Assembly (NCBI GenBank): GCA_964561705.1
Contig: CAZLQJ010000031.1
Span: 1 to 18,678, forward strand
Origin: HGM12587 sp964561705
GTDB lineage: Bacteria > Bacillota > Clostridia > Lachnospirales > Lachnospiraceae
Reading direction: 5' to 3'
DNA length: 18,678 nucleotides
In this document: piece by piece, positions 1-6,041 of the stretch
How positions within the stretch are numbered: position 1 is the first letter of the stretch
Layout of the letters: every line of letters begins with the position of its first letter
Translations under genes and position numbers: made by a program
The notes under the pieces: generated by a model
Told to the model about the DNA's origin: nothing
Database searches by the model: none
The model's input: only the letters and a program-made list of their open reading frames with translations

Positions 1-215
1 CTGTAACAGAAAGAGGCGACTTTAGCGACATGAAAAATGCTGACAAGGTAAGCAGTTGGGCATTGAAAGAAATGCAGTGGGCAGTTGGAACAGAACTCAT
101 CAGCGGTATTGTAGAAGTCAAAGGCGAGCAGATTGTGGCTCGCGACCTTGCACCGCAGGGTAACGCAACAAGAGCCCAGATGGCAACCATCTTACAGAGA
201 TATTGTGAAAAATAA
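1..215 (+). CDS. C-terminal end of an S-layer homology (SLH) domain protein (5' end outside window)
   Basis: The frame is open from the window edge (first full codon at base 3) to TAA at 213-215, so only about the last 70 residues are seen. They match the second half of an SLH repeat: an F-S-D motif, then SSWA...EMQWAV, a G-I-V stretch, LAPQGNATRAQMATIL and a terminal QRYCEK. The A-T-R-A-Q-x-A block is the most diagnostic part of SLH domains, which anchor exported proteins non-covalently to pyruvylated secondary wall polymers. The protein is therefore very probably a secreted surface protein with SLH repeats at its C-terminus; the catalytic or structural N-terminal part is not visible. A Rho-independent terminator follows within 60 bases, so this is the last gene of its transcript. 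Confidence 0.85.
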   Translation, partial: VTERGDFSDMKNADKVSSWALKEMQWAVGTELISGIVEVKGEQIVARDLAPQGNATRAQMATILQRYCEK

Positions 216-241
216 AGAAAAGATTCTGAGGTTACTCAGAG

Positions 242-272
242 AAAAAAGCCTGCCAAAAGCGGGCTTTTTTTC
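242..272 (+). terminator. Intrinsic terminator after the SLH gene
   Basis: An A-rich arm leads into GCCTGC, then an AAAA-containing loop and GCGGGC followed by seven T residues. The stem is closed by A/T pairs on the outside and has one G-T pair. It lies 27 bases after the SLH stop codon and separates that transcript from the marR promoter. Confidence 0.85.
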
Positions 273-323
273 TGATAAGGATCTGATGAAAAATAGTTGT
301 TGACAAAAAAGAACAAAAAATGC

Positions 324-352
324 TTGACAAAAAGCAATGGGGTGAATAGTAT
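324..352 (+). promoter_or_regulatory. Sigma-A type promoter of the marR-degV operon
   Basis: TTGACA at 324-329 and TAGTAT at 347-352 are separated by 17 bases. The -35 box is perfect; the -10 box matches 4 of 6 consensus bases. A second TTGACAAAAA copy lies at 300-309, exactly 24 bases upstream, without a good -10 at the right distance. The predicted start of transcription is near 359, leaving a leader of about 35 bases. Confidence 0.7.
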
Positions 353-370
353 ACTATGTGAACTATTTAC
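342..370. promoter_or_regulatory. Candidate MarR operator (nested inverted repeats over the -10 and transcription start)
   Basis: The 12-base perfect palindrome ATAGTATACTAT (346-357) covers the -10 box. It is nested with a longer inverted repeat, GTGAATAGT (342-350) and ACTATTTAC (362-370), whose arms match at 8 of 9 positions across an 11-base spacer. MarR-family dimers usually bind such palindromes at their own promoters and block RNA polymerase, so autoregulation is the simplest reading. The assignment to this MarR protein is inference from position. Confidence 0.55.
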
Positions 371-393
371 AAAGTAAACAAAAAGAGGTAACT

Positions 394-834
394 ATGCAGA
401 ATATTAATGAAAGAGTCTTAAATGCATGGCTGAAGCTTTCTACCAGCATATGTAATGAAAGAATTGTTTCAGAGCTGCCCTTTAATGAGTCTTTGATCTG
501 TGGAATCCTGCATCAGAATGCATTAGAGCATCCTGAGAAGAAGATAACGGCCACAGAACTTTGTGAAAAGACCAATATGCAGAAGTCGCAGATGAACCGT
601 ACCTTAAACAGTATGGAAAAAAAGGGTCTGATCTTCAGAAAACGTTCAGAAAAAGATAAACGTCAGGTGTTTGTATCCATGAAAATGGAAAATGCATCGA
701 TTTATGAACGTCAGCATAAAAGTGTCCTTCGGTTTGTAGACACGATGCTGGAGAAGGTAGGAAAGGAAAAAGCGGAAGAAATTATTCAGTTGTTTACATT
801 AATATCAAATAAAGCGAAAGAGGTAATAGATTAA
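394..834 (+). CDS. MarR-family winged-helix transcriptional regulator
   Basis: The product has 146 residues, typical of MarR proteins. The middle shows the winged helix-turn-helix: ITATELCEKTNMQKSQMNRTLNSMEKKGLI is the helix-turn-helix plus recognition helix, and FRKRSEKDKRQVFVSM carries the wing, including the D-K-R-Q block that resembles the D-x-R motif of the family. Long helices before and after would form the dimer interface. I chose ATG at 394 because AAGAGGT sits at a good distance upstream; an in-frame GTG at 358 would lie on the predicted transcription start and inside the operator, so it is rejected. The stop overlaps the next ATG by one base (TAATG), so the two genes are probably translationally coupled. 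Its ligand is unknown. Partnership with a FakB-like protein allows a guess at fatty-acid or lipid-linked regulation, but nothing in the sequence proves it. Confidence 0.85.
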   Translation: MQNINERVLNAWLKLSTSICNERIVSELPFNESLICGILHQNALEHPEKKITATELCEKTNMQKSQMNRTLNSMEKKGLIFRKRSEKDKRQVFVSMKMENASIYERQHKSVLRFVDTMLEKVGKEKAEEIIQLFTLISNKAKEVID

Positions 835-1667
835 TGATCAGATTTTTGGTAGATACATCATCAGATTATACAGTAGAAGAAGCAAAAGAAAAGGGAATGG
901 ATCTGATTCCGATCCACATTACATTTGGAGATACCGATTATAAGGATGCTTATGATCTGAGCAAGGATCATTTTTATGAATTGCTGTTATCCAGCGAAGA
1001 GGTTCCTAAAACAGCCCAGCCTGCACCACAGGATTTTGTGGATCTGTTTGAGGATGCACAGGAAAAAGGGGATGAAATGATCTGTCTTTTGCTGTCATCA
1101 AAGTTAAGCGGTACTTATCAGACAGCTACCTTAGCTAAAAATATTGTAGGGTACGAGAAAATTCATATGGTAGATACTCTGGGAGCGACTCATATGCTTC
1201 GTCTGATGGCTGATTACGGGCTGAAATTAAAAGATGAGGGAAAAACAGCAGAAGAAATCGTTGAAGCAATTGATGAAATGAAATCAAGAATCAAAGTTCT
1301 TGCAGTTGTAGATACCCTGGAATATCTCTGTAAAGGCGGCCGTGTTAGCAGAGCAAGCGCAGCAATCGGAGAAATGGCGAGAGTAAAGCCAATGATCACA
1401 GTATCAGAAGGTGAAGTAACCGTGATCGGAAAGAGTATTGGAAAAAATAAAGCCATGGGGAATCTGTTAAAAGCATTTCATGAATGTGAAGTGGATGAAA
1501 GCTTCCCGGTATATTCCGTGTCAACCTGGGAAACAGAAAATTGCGATGCATTTGAAAAGCGTTTTATGGCAGAAGGACATCAGTTTACAGAGCGTCTTCA
1601 GCTGGGGGCAACCATTGGAACCCATGTTGGACCTGGCGTATTTGGTCTGATTTTTGTACAAAAATAA
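834..1667 (+). CDS. DegV/FakB family fatty-acid-binding protein
   Basis: The 277-residue product has the full DegV fold length (usually 275-290). Visible signatures are DTSSD at residues 7-11, T60-A-Q-P in the position of the family T-S-Q-P motif, LSGTYQ at about 91-96 (the Ser that contacts the fatty acid carboxylate), the TLEYLCKGGRVS block near 160-172, and GTHVGPG near the C-terminus. Members studied in Staphylococcus aureus (FakB) present a bound fatty acid to the kinase FakA, giving acyl phosphate for phospholipid synthesis. No FakA-like kinase is in the window; many Firmicutes carry several FakB paralogues with one unlinked FakA. The start overlaps the marR stop by one base and AAAGAGG lies just upstream inside marR. 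The exact fatty acid preference cannot be judged. Confidence 0.88.
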   Translation: MIRFLVDTSSDYTVEEAKEKGMDLIPIHITFGDTDYKDAYDLSKDHFYELLLSSEEVPKTAQPAPQDFVDLFEDAQEKGDEMICLLLSSKLSGTYQTATLAKNIVGYEKIHMVDTLGATHMLRLMADYGLKLKDEGKTAEEIVEAIDEMKSRIKVLAVVDTLEYLCKGGRVSRASAAIGEMARVKPMITVSEGEVTVIGKSIGKNKAMGNLLKAFHECEVDESFPVYSVSTWETENCDAFEKRFMAEGHQFTERLQLGATIGTHVGPGVFGLIFVQK

Positions 1668-1704
1668 AAATCGCTACATGCGATAAAGATGCAGCGATTT
1701 CTTT
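1668..1704. terminator. Convergent terminator between degV and bioY
   Basis: AAATCGCTACAT (1668-1679) pairs with ATGCAGCGATTT (1689-1700) except for one A/C mismatch, with a short loop. T-rich tracts flank both ends, so it can serve transcripts from both sides. The bioY stop codon lies inside the left arm. Confidence 0.8.
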
Positions 1705-2219
1705 AAACGCCTGCTGACAACCCAGGCAAGTACGAGCTTGAGAACATCAGGTATAATAAATGGGAATACGCAGATTCCCAGTACATAGGTAAGGCCAAAG
1801 GAAGGCTTACCGGACGTGGAAATTAATAAAAACCAGAGGCTTCCGAACCCATAGCACAGAAACAGTCCAATGAGAAGTGCCGGGATCTGAAGCCTTTTTT
1901 TGGTAGGAAAAAGCAGCTCGAATGTCCGGTAAGTCAGTCCGGTGAAAAGAAATCCCAAAACATATCCTCCGGTATTGCCCCAAAGATATCCAAGTCCTGC
2001 ACCAAAATTGGAAAATACGGGAATACCGATACTGCCAAGCAAAAGATAAAGCAGAATGGAGAAAGTACCACGTTTTCCGCCCAGGATCAGCAGTGTAAGA
2101 AAGACACCGAATGTTTGCAAGGTAAATGGAATCGGGGTGGGAATTGAAATCCAGGAACAGATTGCCAAAAGTACGGAAAAGATACTAATGTAAACCAGGT
2201 CATAGGTTCTTTTCTGCAT
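1674..2219 (-). CDS. bioY: BioY, substrate-binding S component of a biotin ECF transporter
   Basis: The protein has 181 residues and about six hydrophobic segments. It begins MQKRTYDLVYISIFSVLL and carries the typical BioY stretch IPFTLQTFGVFLTLLILGGKRG followed by GSIGIPVFSNFGAGLGYLWGNTGGYVLGF; the family usually has GPTGGY where this one has GNTGGY. BioY binds biotin with high affinity and either works alone or with the shared energising module EcfA/EcfA'/EcfT, none of which is encoded here. I chose ATG at 2217-2219 because GAAAGGAG (2229-2236 on this strand) is well placed; the frame extends 36 codons further but that part overlaps the promoter. No other biotin genes are next to it and I could not find a convincing BirA-type operator (GTTAAC arms). 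Monocistronic between its own promoter and terminator. Confidence 0.92.
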   Translation of the reverse strand: MQKRTYDLVYISIFSVLLAICSWISIPTPIPFTLQTFGVFLTLLILGGKRGTFSILLYLLLGSIGIPVFSNFGAGLGYLWGNTGGYVLGFLFTGLTYRTFELLFPTKKRLQIPALLIGLFLCYGFGSLWFLLISTSGKPSFGLTYVLGICVFPFIIPDVLKLVLAWVVSRRLKKSLHLYRM

Positions 2220-2250
2220 GATCGAAGGCTCCTTTCGTAAAATTTCCTGA

Positions 2251-2279
2251 ATTATAGCATTGGGAAAAAGAGATGTCAA
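2251..2279 (-). promoter_or_regulatory. Consensus sigma-A promoter of bioY
   Basis: Read on the minus strand, TTGACA (2279-2274) and TATAAT (2256-2251) are both perfect and separated by 17 bases. The predicted start near 2244 gives a leader of only about 25 bases, leaving little room for a riboswitch. Such a strong core promoter suggests either constitutive expression or repression by a protein. Confidence 0.85.
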
Positions 2280-2317
2280 CGAAGCCACAGAAATTATCGA
2301 ATAAAGGGACCATAAAT

Positions 2318-2357
2318 AAAGAAGCATTTCACCCGGGCAGGGTGAGATGCTTCTTTT
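2318..2357. terminator. Strong hairpin terminator downstream of the PfoR-like gene
   Basis: AAAGAAGCATTTCACCC (2318-2334) pairs with GGGTGAGATGCTTCTTT (2340-2356) over about 17 pairs with a single mismatch-class (G-T) position and a five-base loop. The minus-strand read ends in a T-rich tail, fitting termination of the gene ending at 2371. The plus-strand read also has a T run, but no plus-strand gene precedes it. Confidence 0.8.
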
Positions 2358-2370
2358 TGAGTGAACAACA

Positions 2371-3432
2371 TTATTCTGCCAGTTTCAGATCCCCCTCTTT
2401 GATCCAGCCAATCTTTTTTAAAACGCTTGTGAAGAGCGGACAAAGAATGGAAGGAAGGACAAAGCAGATGAGGATCAGTCCAATCCAGTCCAAGGCGGTA
2501 ATCGCTTCTTTGATTCCGGCGTTGATATCATTGATCCAACCGGTATAGACGCCGATCTGGCCAACCAGTCCGCAGGTTCCCATTCCGGAAGAAACTGCCG
2601 CCCCATTCATTTCCAGTTTGAACAGGCAGGTTGCCAAAGGACCTGTAATGGCAGAAGTAAGGATGGATGGGATCCAGATTCTTGGGTTTTTCACAATATT
2701 TCCCATTTGCAGCATGGAAGTACCCAGTCCCTGGGAAATGAGACCGCCAACCTTATTTTCCGGATAACTCATTACGGCAAATCCGATCATCTGTGCACAG
2801 CATCCGGCAACTGCTGCACCTCCGGCAAGACCTGTTAAAGACAGAGCAGCACAGATTGCAGCACTGGAAATTGGCAGGGTCAGTGCAATTCCAACGATGA
2901 CAGAAACCAGAATGCCCATGATCAGCGGTTGCTGTTCGGTTGCCCACATAATGAGATGTCCAACAGCACTGGCTGCATCACCAATGGCAGGAGCAAAGAC
3001 TGCAGAAAGGCTGACTCCGACAAAGATCGTAACCAGAGGTGTGATCAAAATGTCAATTTTAGTCTCTTTGGAAATTGCTTTCCCGCATTCCGCTGCAATG
3101 ATGGCAATGATCAAAACAGCCAAAGGTCCGCCGGCGCCCCCAAGGCCGTTGGCAGCATTTCCTACTGCAATCAGGGAAAATAATACCAACGGCGGACAGT
3201 GAAGGGCATAACCGATGGCTACAGCCATGGCCGGGCCGGACATCGCTGTGGCATAGCCGCCGACAGTATTAAAATAGGGAATATTCAGCTGAGTCCCCAG
3301 CGTGTTAATGATGGTACCGATCAAAAGGGAACAGAAAAGTCCCTGTGCCATGGCACCCAAAGCGTCAATTCCGTAGCGTTTGGCGGAAATGACGATGTCT
3401 TTTCGTTTCATAAAATCCTTCAGTTTCTTCAT
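2371..3432 (-). CDS. Orphan PTS EIIC-like membrane protein of the PfoR family
   Basis: The 353-residue product is strongly hydrophobic, with roughly nine to ten membrane segments and many Gly/Ala-rich helices. It resembles the PTS_EIIC_2 family, which includes Clostridium perfringens PfoR, a protein first described as affecting perfringolysin O expression. Recognisable stretches are SAKRYGIDALGAMAQGLFCSL near the start, the GNAANGLGGAGGPLAV region, and MSYPENKVGGLISQGLGTSMLQ in the second half. It has no EIIA or EIIB domain and no such gene is adjacent, so whether it transports a phosphorylated substrate is unclear. ATG at 3430-3432 is preceded by AGGAGG (3437-3442) at a short spacing of four bases. 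It is divergent from a lipoprotein gene with which it shares overlapping promoter DNA. I recognise the family, not the substrate. Confidence 0.8.
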   Translation of the reverse strand: MKKLKDFMKRKDIVISAKRYGIDALGAMAQGLFCSLLIGTIINTLGTQLNIPYFNTVGGYATAMSGPAMAVAIGYALHCPPLVLFSLIAVGNAANGLGGAGGPLAVLIIAIIAAECGKAISKETKIDILITPLVTIFVGVSLSAVFAPAIGDAASAVGHLIMWATEQQPLIMGILVSVIVGIALTLPISSAAICAALSLTGLAGGAAVAGCCAQMIGFAVMSYPENKVGGLISQGLGTSMLQMGNIVKNPRIWIPSILTSAITGPLATCLFKLEMNGAAVSSGMGTCGLVGQIGVYTGWINDINAGIKEAITALDWIGLILICFVLPSILCPLFTSVLKKIGWIKEGDLKLAE

Positions 3433-3488
3433 AATGCCTCCTCATTCTTTACAACACTTTACATGTGTCTTGTCACATAAACGTTATC

Positions 3489-3517
3489 AGTTTAAAAGGT
3501 TGAAAAGTAATTGTCAA
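3489..3517 (-). promoter_or_regulatory. Promoter of the PfoR-like gene
   Basis: On the minus strand, TTGACA (3517-3512) and TAAACT (3494-3489) are 17 bases apart. The -35 box is perfect and the -10 matches 4 of 6. Predicted start is near 3482. The leader of about 50 bases contains a short inverted repeat (ATGTG at 3463-3467 with CACAT at 3474-3478). Confidence 0.65.
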
Positions 3518-3529
3518 GTGTGTTACACT
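3500..3529 (+). promoter_or_regulatory. Extended -10 promoter of the 3570 lipoprotein operon, overlapping the divergent promoter
   Basis: TTGAAA (3500-3505) and TACACT (3524-3529) are 18 bases apart and the -10 box is preceded by TG at the extended -10 position (3521-3522). It interlocks with the opposite promoter: each -35 box lies between the other's two boxes, so two polymerases could not occupy the site together. Confidence 0.6.
3517..3529. promoter_or_regulatory. Candidate operator dyad in the shared promoter region
   Basis: AGTGT (3517-3521) and ACACT (3525-3529) form a perfect inverted repeat with a three-base centre. It covers the -10 box of the rightward promoter and touches the -35 box of the leftward promoter. 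A bound protein could control both. The arms are short and could arise by chance. Confidence 0.35.
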
Positions 3530-3569
3530 AAAAAGACTGAAAATATATTGCATTGGAGATTTTATATTC

Positions 3570-4253
3570 ATGAAAAAAAGATTGTGGATATTGTTCGCAG
3601 CAGGGATTTTATGTCTGACAGGCTGCCAAAGTAAAGAGGAAAAACAGAAGGAAGCAATCATGGAAGCCTTTGAAGAAATGGGTGTAGAACATAATGAAGT
3701 GATTATGTCAGTTCTTTCAAAGGAATGGCAGGTGATTGGCCAGGATGATACCTATGAATTTACAAAGGAAGGGACAGGAACTCTTTCCGGGGAAGCATTT
3801 TCTTATTCCTGTGGATTTAATGAGGAGAATGAGATTATGCTGCAGATTACCATGGATGATGAGGAGGAACTGAATTATTTCGTTTCTTCTGATGAAACAG
3901 GACTTGGCTTATACCTGGAAGAACCGACCACAGAAGAGATGCAGCATTTGATCCCGTCTGACGTGGAACTTCTGGATGTAGCGGAGGATGTACCGCAGTT
4001 TCTGGGAGAATGGGCGGATAAGAGTGATAACCGTTATATTTTGAAGGAAGATATGACCATGACGATCCAAAGTGCAGACAGTGAAAAAGAAGGCACTTAC
4101 AGCGTGGCATGCAGAGAAAATGAAAATATTCTGACACTGGTCTTTGGAAATGGGAGCAGCACATTGGAGTTCGTCTACGAATTTGTAGATGATACCACAG
4201 TCAGATTGTGTGCACCGGGAACGGATACGGTGCATACCTGGGTGAAAAAGTAA
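3570..4253 (+). CDS. Secreted lipoprotein with two similar beta-rich domains, function unknown
   Basis: The 227-residue product starts with a lipoprotein signal peptide: MKKR, a hydrophobic core, then LTGC with the lipidated Cys at residue 19. After a charged, helical linker (about 20-50), two segments of similar pattern appear: residues about 52-115 (EWQVIGQDDTYEFTKEGTGTL and onward) and about 147-220 (EWADKSDNRYILKEDMTMTI and onward). Each opens with a Trp, then Tyr-x-Phe/Leu, a charged turn, a C-containing strand and a run of beta strands; this resembles lipocalin-like small domains common in Clostridial lipoproteins, but I cannot name a family. GGAGA at 3555-3559 serves the ATG at 3570. 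The last base of its stop is the first base of trmO (TAATG), so the two are co-translated although no functional link is evident. Confidence 0.8.
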   Translation: MKKRLWILFAAGILCLTGCQSKEEKQKEAIMEAFEEMGVEHNEVIMSVLSKEWQVIGQDDTYEFTKEGTGTLSGEAFSYSCGFNEENEIMLQITMDDEEELNYFVSSDETGLGLYLEEPTTEEMQHLIPSDVELLDVAEDVPQFLGEWADKSDNRYILKEDMTMTIQSADSEKEGTYSVACRENENILTLVFGNGSSTLEFVYEFVDDTTVRLCAPGTDTVHTWVKK

Positions 4254-4933
4254 TGAAGATCATCGGATCTATTCATACAGATTTTCCTACCAAATTTGGG
4301 ATTCCGAGACAGAGCGGTATTGTGGAGGAACTAAAGGGGATCATTACCTTTGCACCGGAATATCGCAATCCGGAGGCCTTTCGCGGATTGGAGGAATTTT
4401 CCCATATCTGGATTTTATGGAAGTTTTCAAAATCGGAAAAAGCACATTGGTCTGCAACAGTGAAGCCGCCAAGACTGGGCGGAAAAAAGAAAATGGGTGT
4501 ATTTGCTACCCGTTCGCCGTACAGACCCAATGATATCGGTTTATCCTGTGTCAGACTGGAGAAAATTGAATTTACAGAAAAAAACGGGCCGCTGCTTTAT
4601 GTTGCAGGGGTCGATCTGATGGATGGCACCCCGATTTATGACATTAAGCCGTACATTGCTTATACAGACAGTCATCCGCAAGCAAGTGAGGGGTTCGCAG
4701 GAACTGTAAAAGATAAAAAGCTTCATGTAGATTTTCGGGAGGAACTTTTGGAAGAATTTCCGGAAGAAAAAAGGAAAGCAATCCGGGCAGTTTTGGAACA
4801 GGATCCCCGTCCGGCATATGATACGGATGAAACCAGGGTCTATGGAGTGGAATTTGCCGGTTTTGATGTCCGTTTTACTGTTGTGGAGGATCAGTTGACG
4901 GTGAAGGAACTGATAAAAATAAAGAGATCATGA
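4253..4933 (+). CDS. trmO: TrmO/TsaA family tRNA (t6A37) methyltransferase
   Basis: The 226-residue product belongs to the TsaA/YaeB family, in which Escherichia coli TrmO uses S-adenosylmethionine to methylate N6 of t6A37 in ANN-decoding tRNAs. Visible features are the N-terminal IGSIHTDFPTKFGIPRQSG strand block, LEEFSHIWILWKF, the strongly conserved GVFATRSPYRPNDIGLS segment, and DIKPYIAYTDSHP. The C-terminal tail has the family ending DPRPAYDTDETRVYGVEFAGFDVRF. ATG at 4253 overlaps the upstream lipoprotein stop by one base; a frame extension upstream to 4208 would overlap the lipoprotein by 45 bases and is not supported by a ribosome site. No domain is missing. The family identification is firm; the exact tRNA targets are inferred from E. 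coli. Confidence 0.92.
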   Translation: MKIIGSIHTDFPTKFGIPRQSGIVEELKGIITFAPEYRNPEAFRGLEEFSHIWILWKFSKSEKAHWSATVKPPRLGGKKKMGVFATRSPYRPNDIGLSCVRLEKIEFTEKNGPLLYVAGVDLMDGTPIYDIKPYIAYTDSHPQASEGFAGTVKDKKLHVDFREELLEEFPEEKRKAIRAVLEQDPRPAYDTDETRVYGVEFAGFDVRFTVVEDQLTVKELIKIKRS

Positions 4934-4967
4934 TCTTACGATCGAAGGAAACAAAGGAGTGACAAAA

Positions 4968-5195
4968 ATGATGAATCCAACAGCAATCTTTAAAGCGAAA
5001 AAATCCTGGGAAACATTTTGCGGCAATCATCCGCGAGTACCTGCATTTTTACAGGCTGTCCAGAATACAGGCTTTGAAGAAGGAACGATTATAGAAGTAA
5101 ATATCACAACACCGGAAGGAAAAACATTGGCTACCAATGTAAGACTGACAGCAAGTGATATTCGGGCATTTGAAGATCTGAAAGGGCTTGTTTAA
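4968..5195 (+). CDS. Small conserved protein of unknown function (75 residues)
   Basis: A short, acidic-to-neutral soluble protein beginning MMNPTAIFKAKKSWETF and ending DIRAFEDLKGLV. An N-terminal helix rich in Phe and Trp is followed by NHPRVPAFLQAV, then a probable two-stranded sheet (TIIEVNITTPEGKTLATNVRLT) and a final helix. There is no signal peptide or membrane segment and no metal motif. AGGAG at 4955-4959 lies eight bases before the ATG at 4968; an in-frame GTG at 4959 overlaps this ribosome site and is rejected, and ATG at 4971 is an equally possible start. I remember similar small proteins in Lachnospiraceae but know of no function. It sits between trmO and a metallophosphoesterase with gaps of 34 and 3 bases, so it is almost surely co-transcribed with both. 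Confidence 0.75.
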   Translation: MMNPTAIFKAKKSWETFCGNHPRVPAFLQAVQNTGFEEGTIIEVNITTPEGKTLATNVRLTASDIRAFEDLKGLV

Positions 5196-5198
5196 AAT

Positions 5199-5744
5199 AT
5201 GATGAAATTGATGATCGCATCCGATATCCATGGCTCTGCATACTATTGCAGGAAACTTCTGGAAGCACGGGAAAAGGAACAACCGCAAAAACTTCTTCTT
5301 TTAGGTGACCTTTTATACCATGGTCCAAGAAATGATCTGCCTAGGGAGTATGCACCCAAGCAGGTAATTGCCATGCTGAATGAAATCAAGGACGAATTGT
5401 TATGTGTCCGTGGAAACTGTGAGGCTGAGGTGGATCAGATGGTGCTGGATTTTCCGGTACTTGCAGATTACTGTATCCTTTATGAAGAAGACAGAATGAT
5501 CTTTGCAACGCATGGACATATTTATCATGAAAATCATGTTCCACCATTGAAAAAGGGAGATATTCTCTTAAATGGACACACGCATATTCCGAAATGTGCG
5601 GAACATGAAAATTACATTTATCTGAATCCGGGTTCTGTGTCAATTCCAAAAGAAGGAAGTGCACACAGTTATATGATTCTGGAAAATGGCAGATTTACCT
5701 GGAAAACACTGGATGGAGAAATTTATCAGACATATTCCTTATAA
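5199..5744 (+). CDS. YfcE-type calcineurin-like metallophosphoesterase
   Basis: The 181-residue protein is a complete small metallophosphoesterase. The metal ligands are all visible: D9 and H11 in SDIHG, D37 in LGDLLYHG, N73 in RGNCE, H105 in THGH, and H127/H129 in GHTHIP. The family ending NPGSVSIPKEG is also present. E. coli YfcE and Methanocaldococcus MJ0936 are phosphodiesterases with Mn2+ or Ni2+ on artificial substrates; natural substrates are unknown. It starts three bases after the preceding stop. ATG ATG at 5199 and 5202 are both possible starts; AAAGGG near 5181 is a weak and rather distant ribosome site, so translation may depend on coupling with the upstream gene. No terminator is seen after it. 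Confidence 0.9.
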   Translation: MMKLMIASDIHGSAYYCRKLLEAREKEQPQKLLLLGDLLYHGPRNDLPREYAPKQVIAMLNEIKDELLCVRGNCEAEVDQMVLDFPVLADYCILYEEDRMIFATHGHIYHENHVPPLKKGDILLNGHTHIPKCAEHENYIYLNPGSVSIPKEGSAHSYMILENGRFTWKTLDGEIYQTYSL

Positions 5745-5815
5745 AAGTGTATAAAACTTCCAAAGAAGGGAAAGAATGAAAACGTAGATAACATACTTTC
5801 ATAGGAGGTTTTGAT

Positions 5816-6022
5816 ATGGGAAATCGAGGACTGGATTACACAGCACTGGTGCTGACTGTGGTCGGAGCCATTAACTGGGGACTGATTGGATTTTTTGAAC
5901 TGGATCTGGTTGCATGGCTTTTTGGAAATCTTACATGGATTTCTAGAATTGTATATGCACTGGTAGGTATTTGCGGTTTATATTGCCTGACCTTTTTTGG
6001 GCGTATTACCGATGGCGAATAA
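5816..6022 (+). CDS. DUF378 family small membrane protein
   Basis: The 68-residue protein has two membrane helices (about 8-27 and 40-60) separated by a short loop containing LVAWLFGN. The pattern LDYTALVLTVVGAINWGLIG is typical of the DUF378 family (Bacillus YuzA-like), whose function is not known. AGGAGG at 5803-5808 is seven bases before the ATG, an excellent ribosome site for such a small gene. It lies 71 bases downstream of the metallophosphoesterase with no clear promoter between, and is followed by a strong terminator, so it may be the last gene of the 3570-6022 transcript or have an unrecognised promoter. Confidence 0.85.
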   Translation: MGNRGLDYTALVLTVVGAINWGLIGFFELDLVAWLFGNLTWISRIVYALVGICGLYCLTFFGRITDGE

Positions 6023-6041
6023 AGAGTTCATAAGCTGTACT

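Noticed and set aside
358..393. Upstream GTG start for marR
   Set aside because: It coincides with the predicted transcription start and operator; ATG at 394 has a proper ribosome site.
2220..2300. BirA operator or biotin-responsive element upstream of bioY
   Set aside because: No paired GTTAAC-type arms at the usual spacing can be found around the promoter.
2220..2327. 36-codon N-terminal extension of bioY
   Set aside because: It would overlap the perfect TTGACA/TATAAT promoter; the ATG at 2219 has GAAAGGAG upstream and gives the usual family length.
2273..2548. 91-residue open frame on the plus strand
   Set aside because: It begins in the bioY promoter, reads through the terminator hairpin and into the antisense of the PfoR-like gene. 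No ribosome site or recognisable sequence.
2897..3202. 101-residue plus-strand frame inside the PfoR-like gene
   Set aside because: Antisense of a Gly/Ala-rich membrane protein commonly leaves long open frames; composition and lack of ribosome site argue against a gene.
3463..3478. CRP/FNR-like half sites (TGTGACA...CACAT) in the PfoR-gene leader
   Set aside because: The spacing and arms do not match TGTGA-N6-TCACA, so I kept it only as a small inverted repeat.
4926..4945. GATCATGATC palindrome and CGATCG near the trmO stop
   Set aside because: Short palindromes at a stop codon with no promoter or hairpin context; likely chance.
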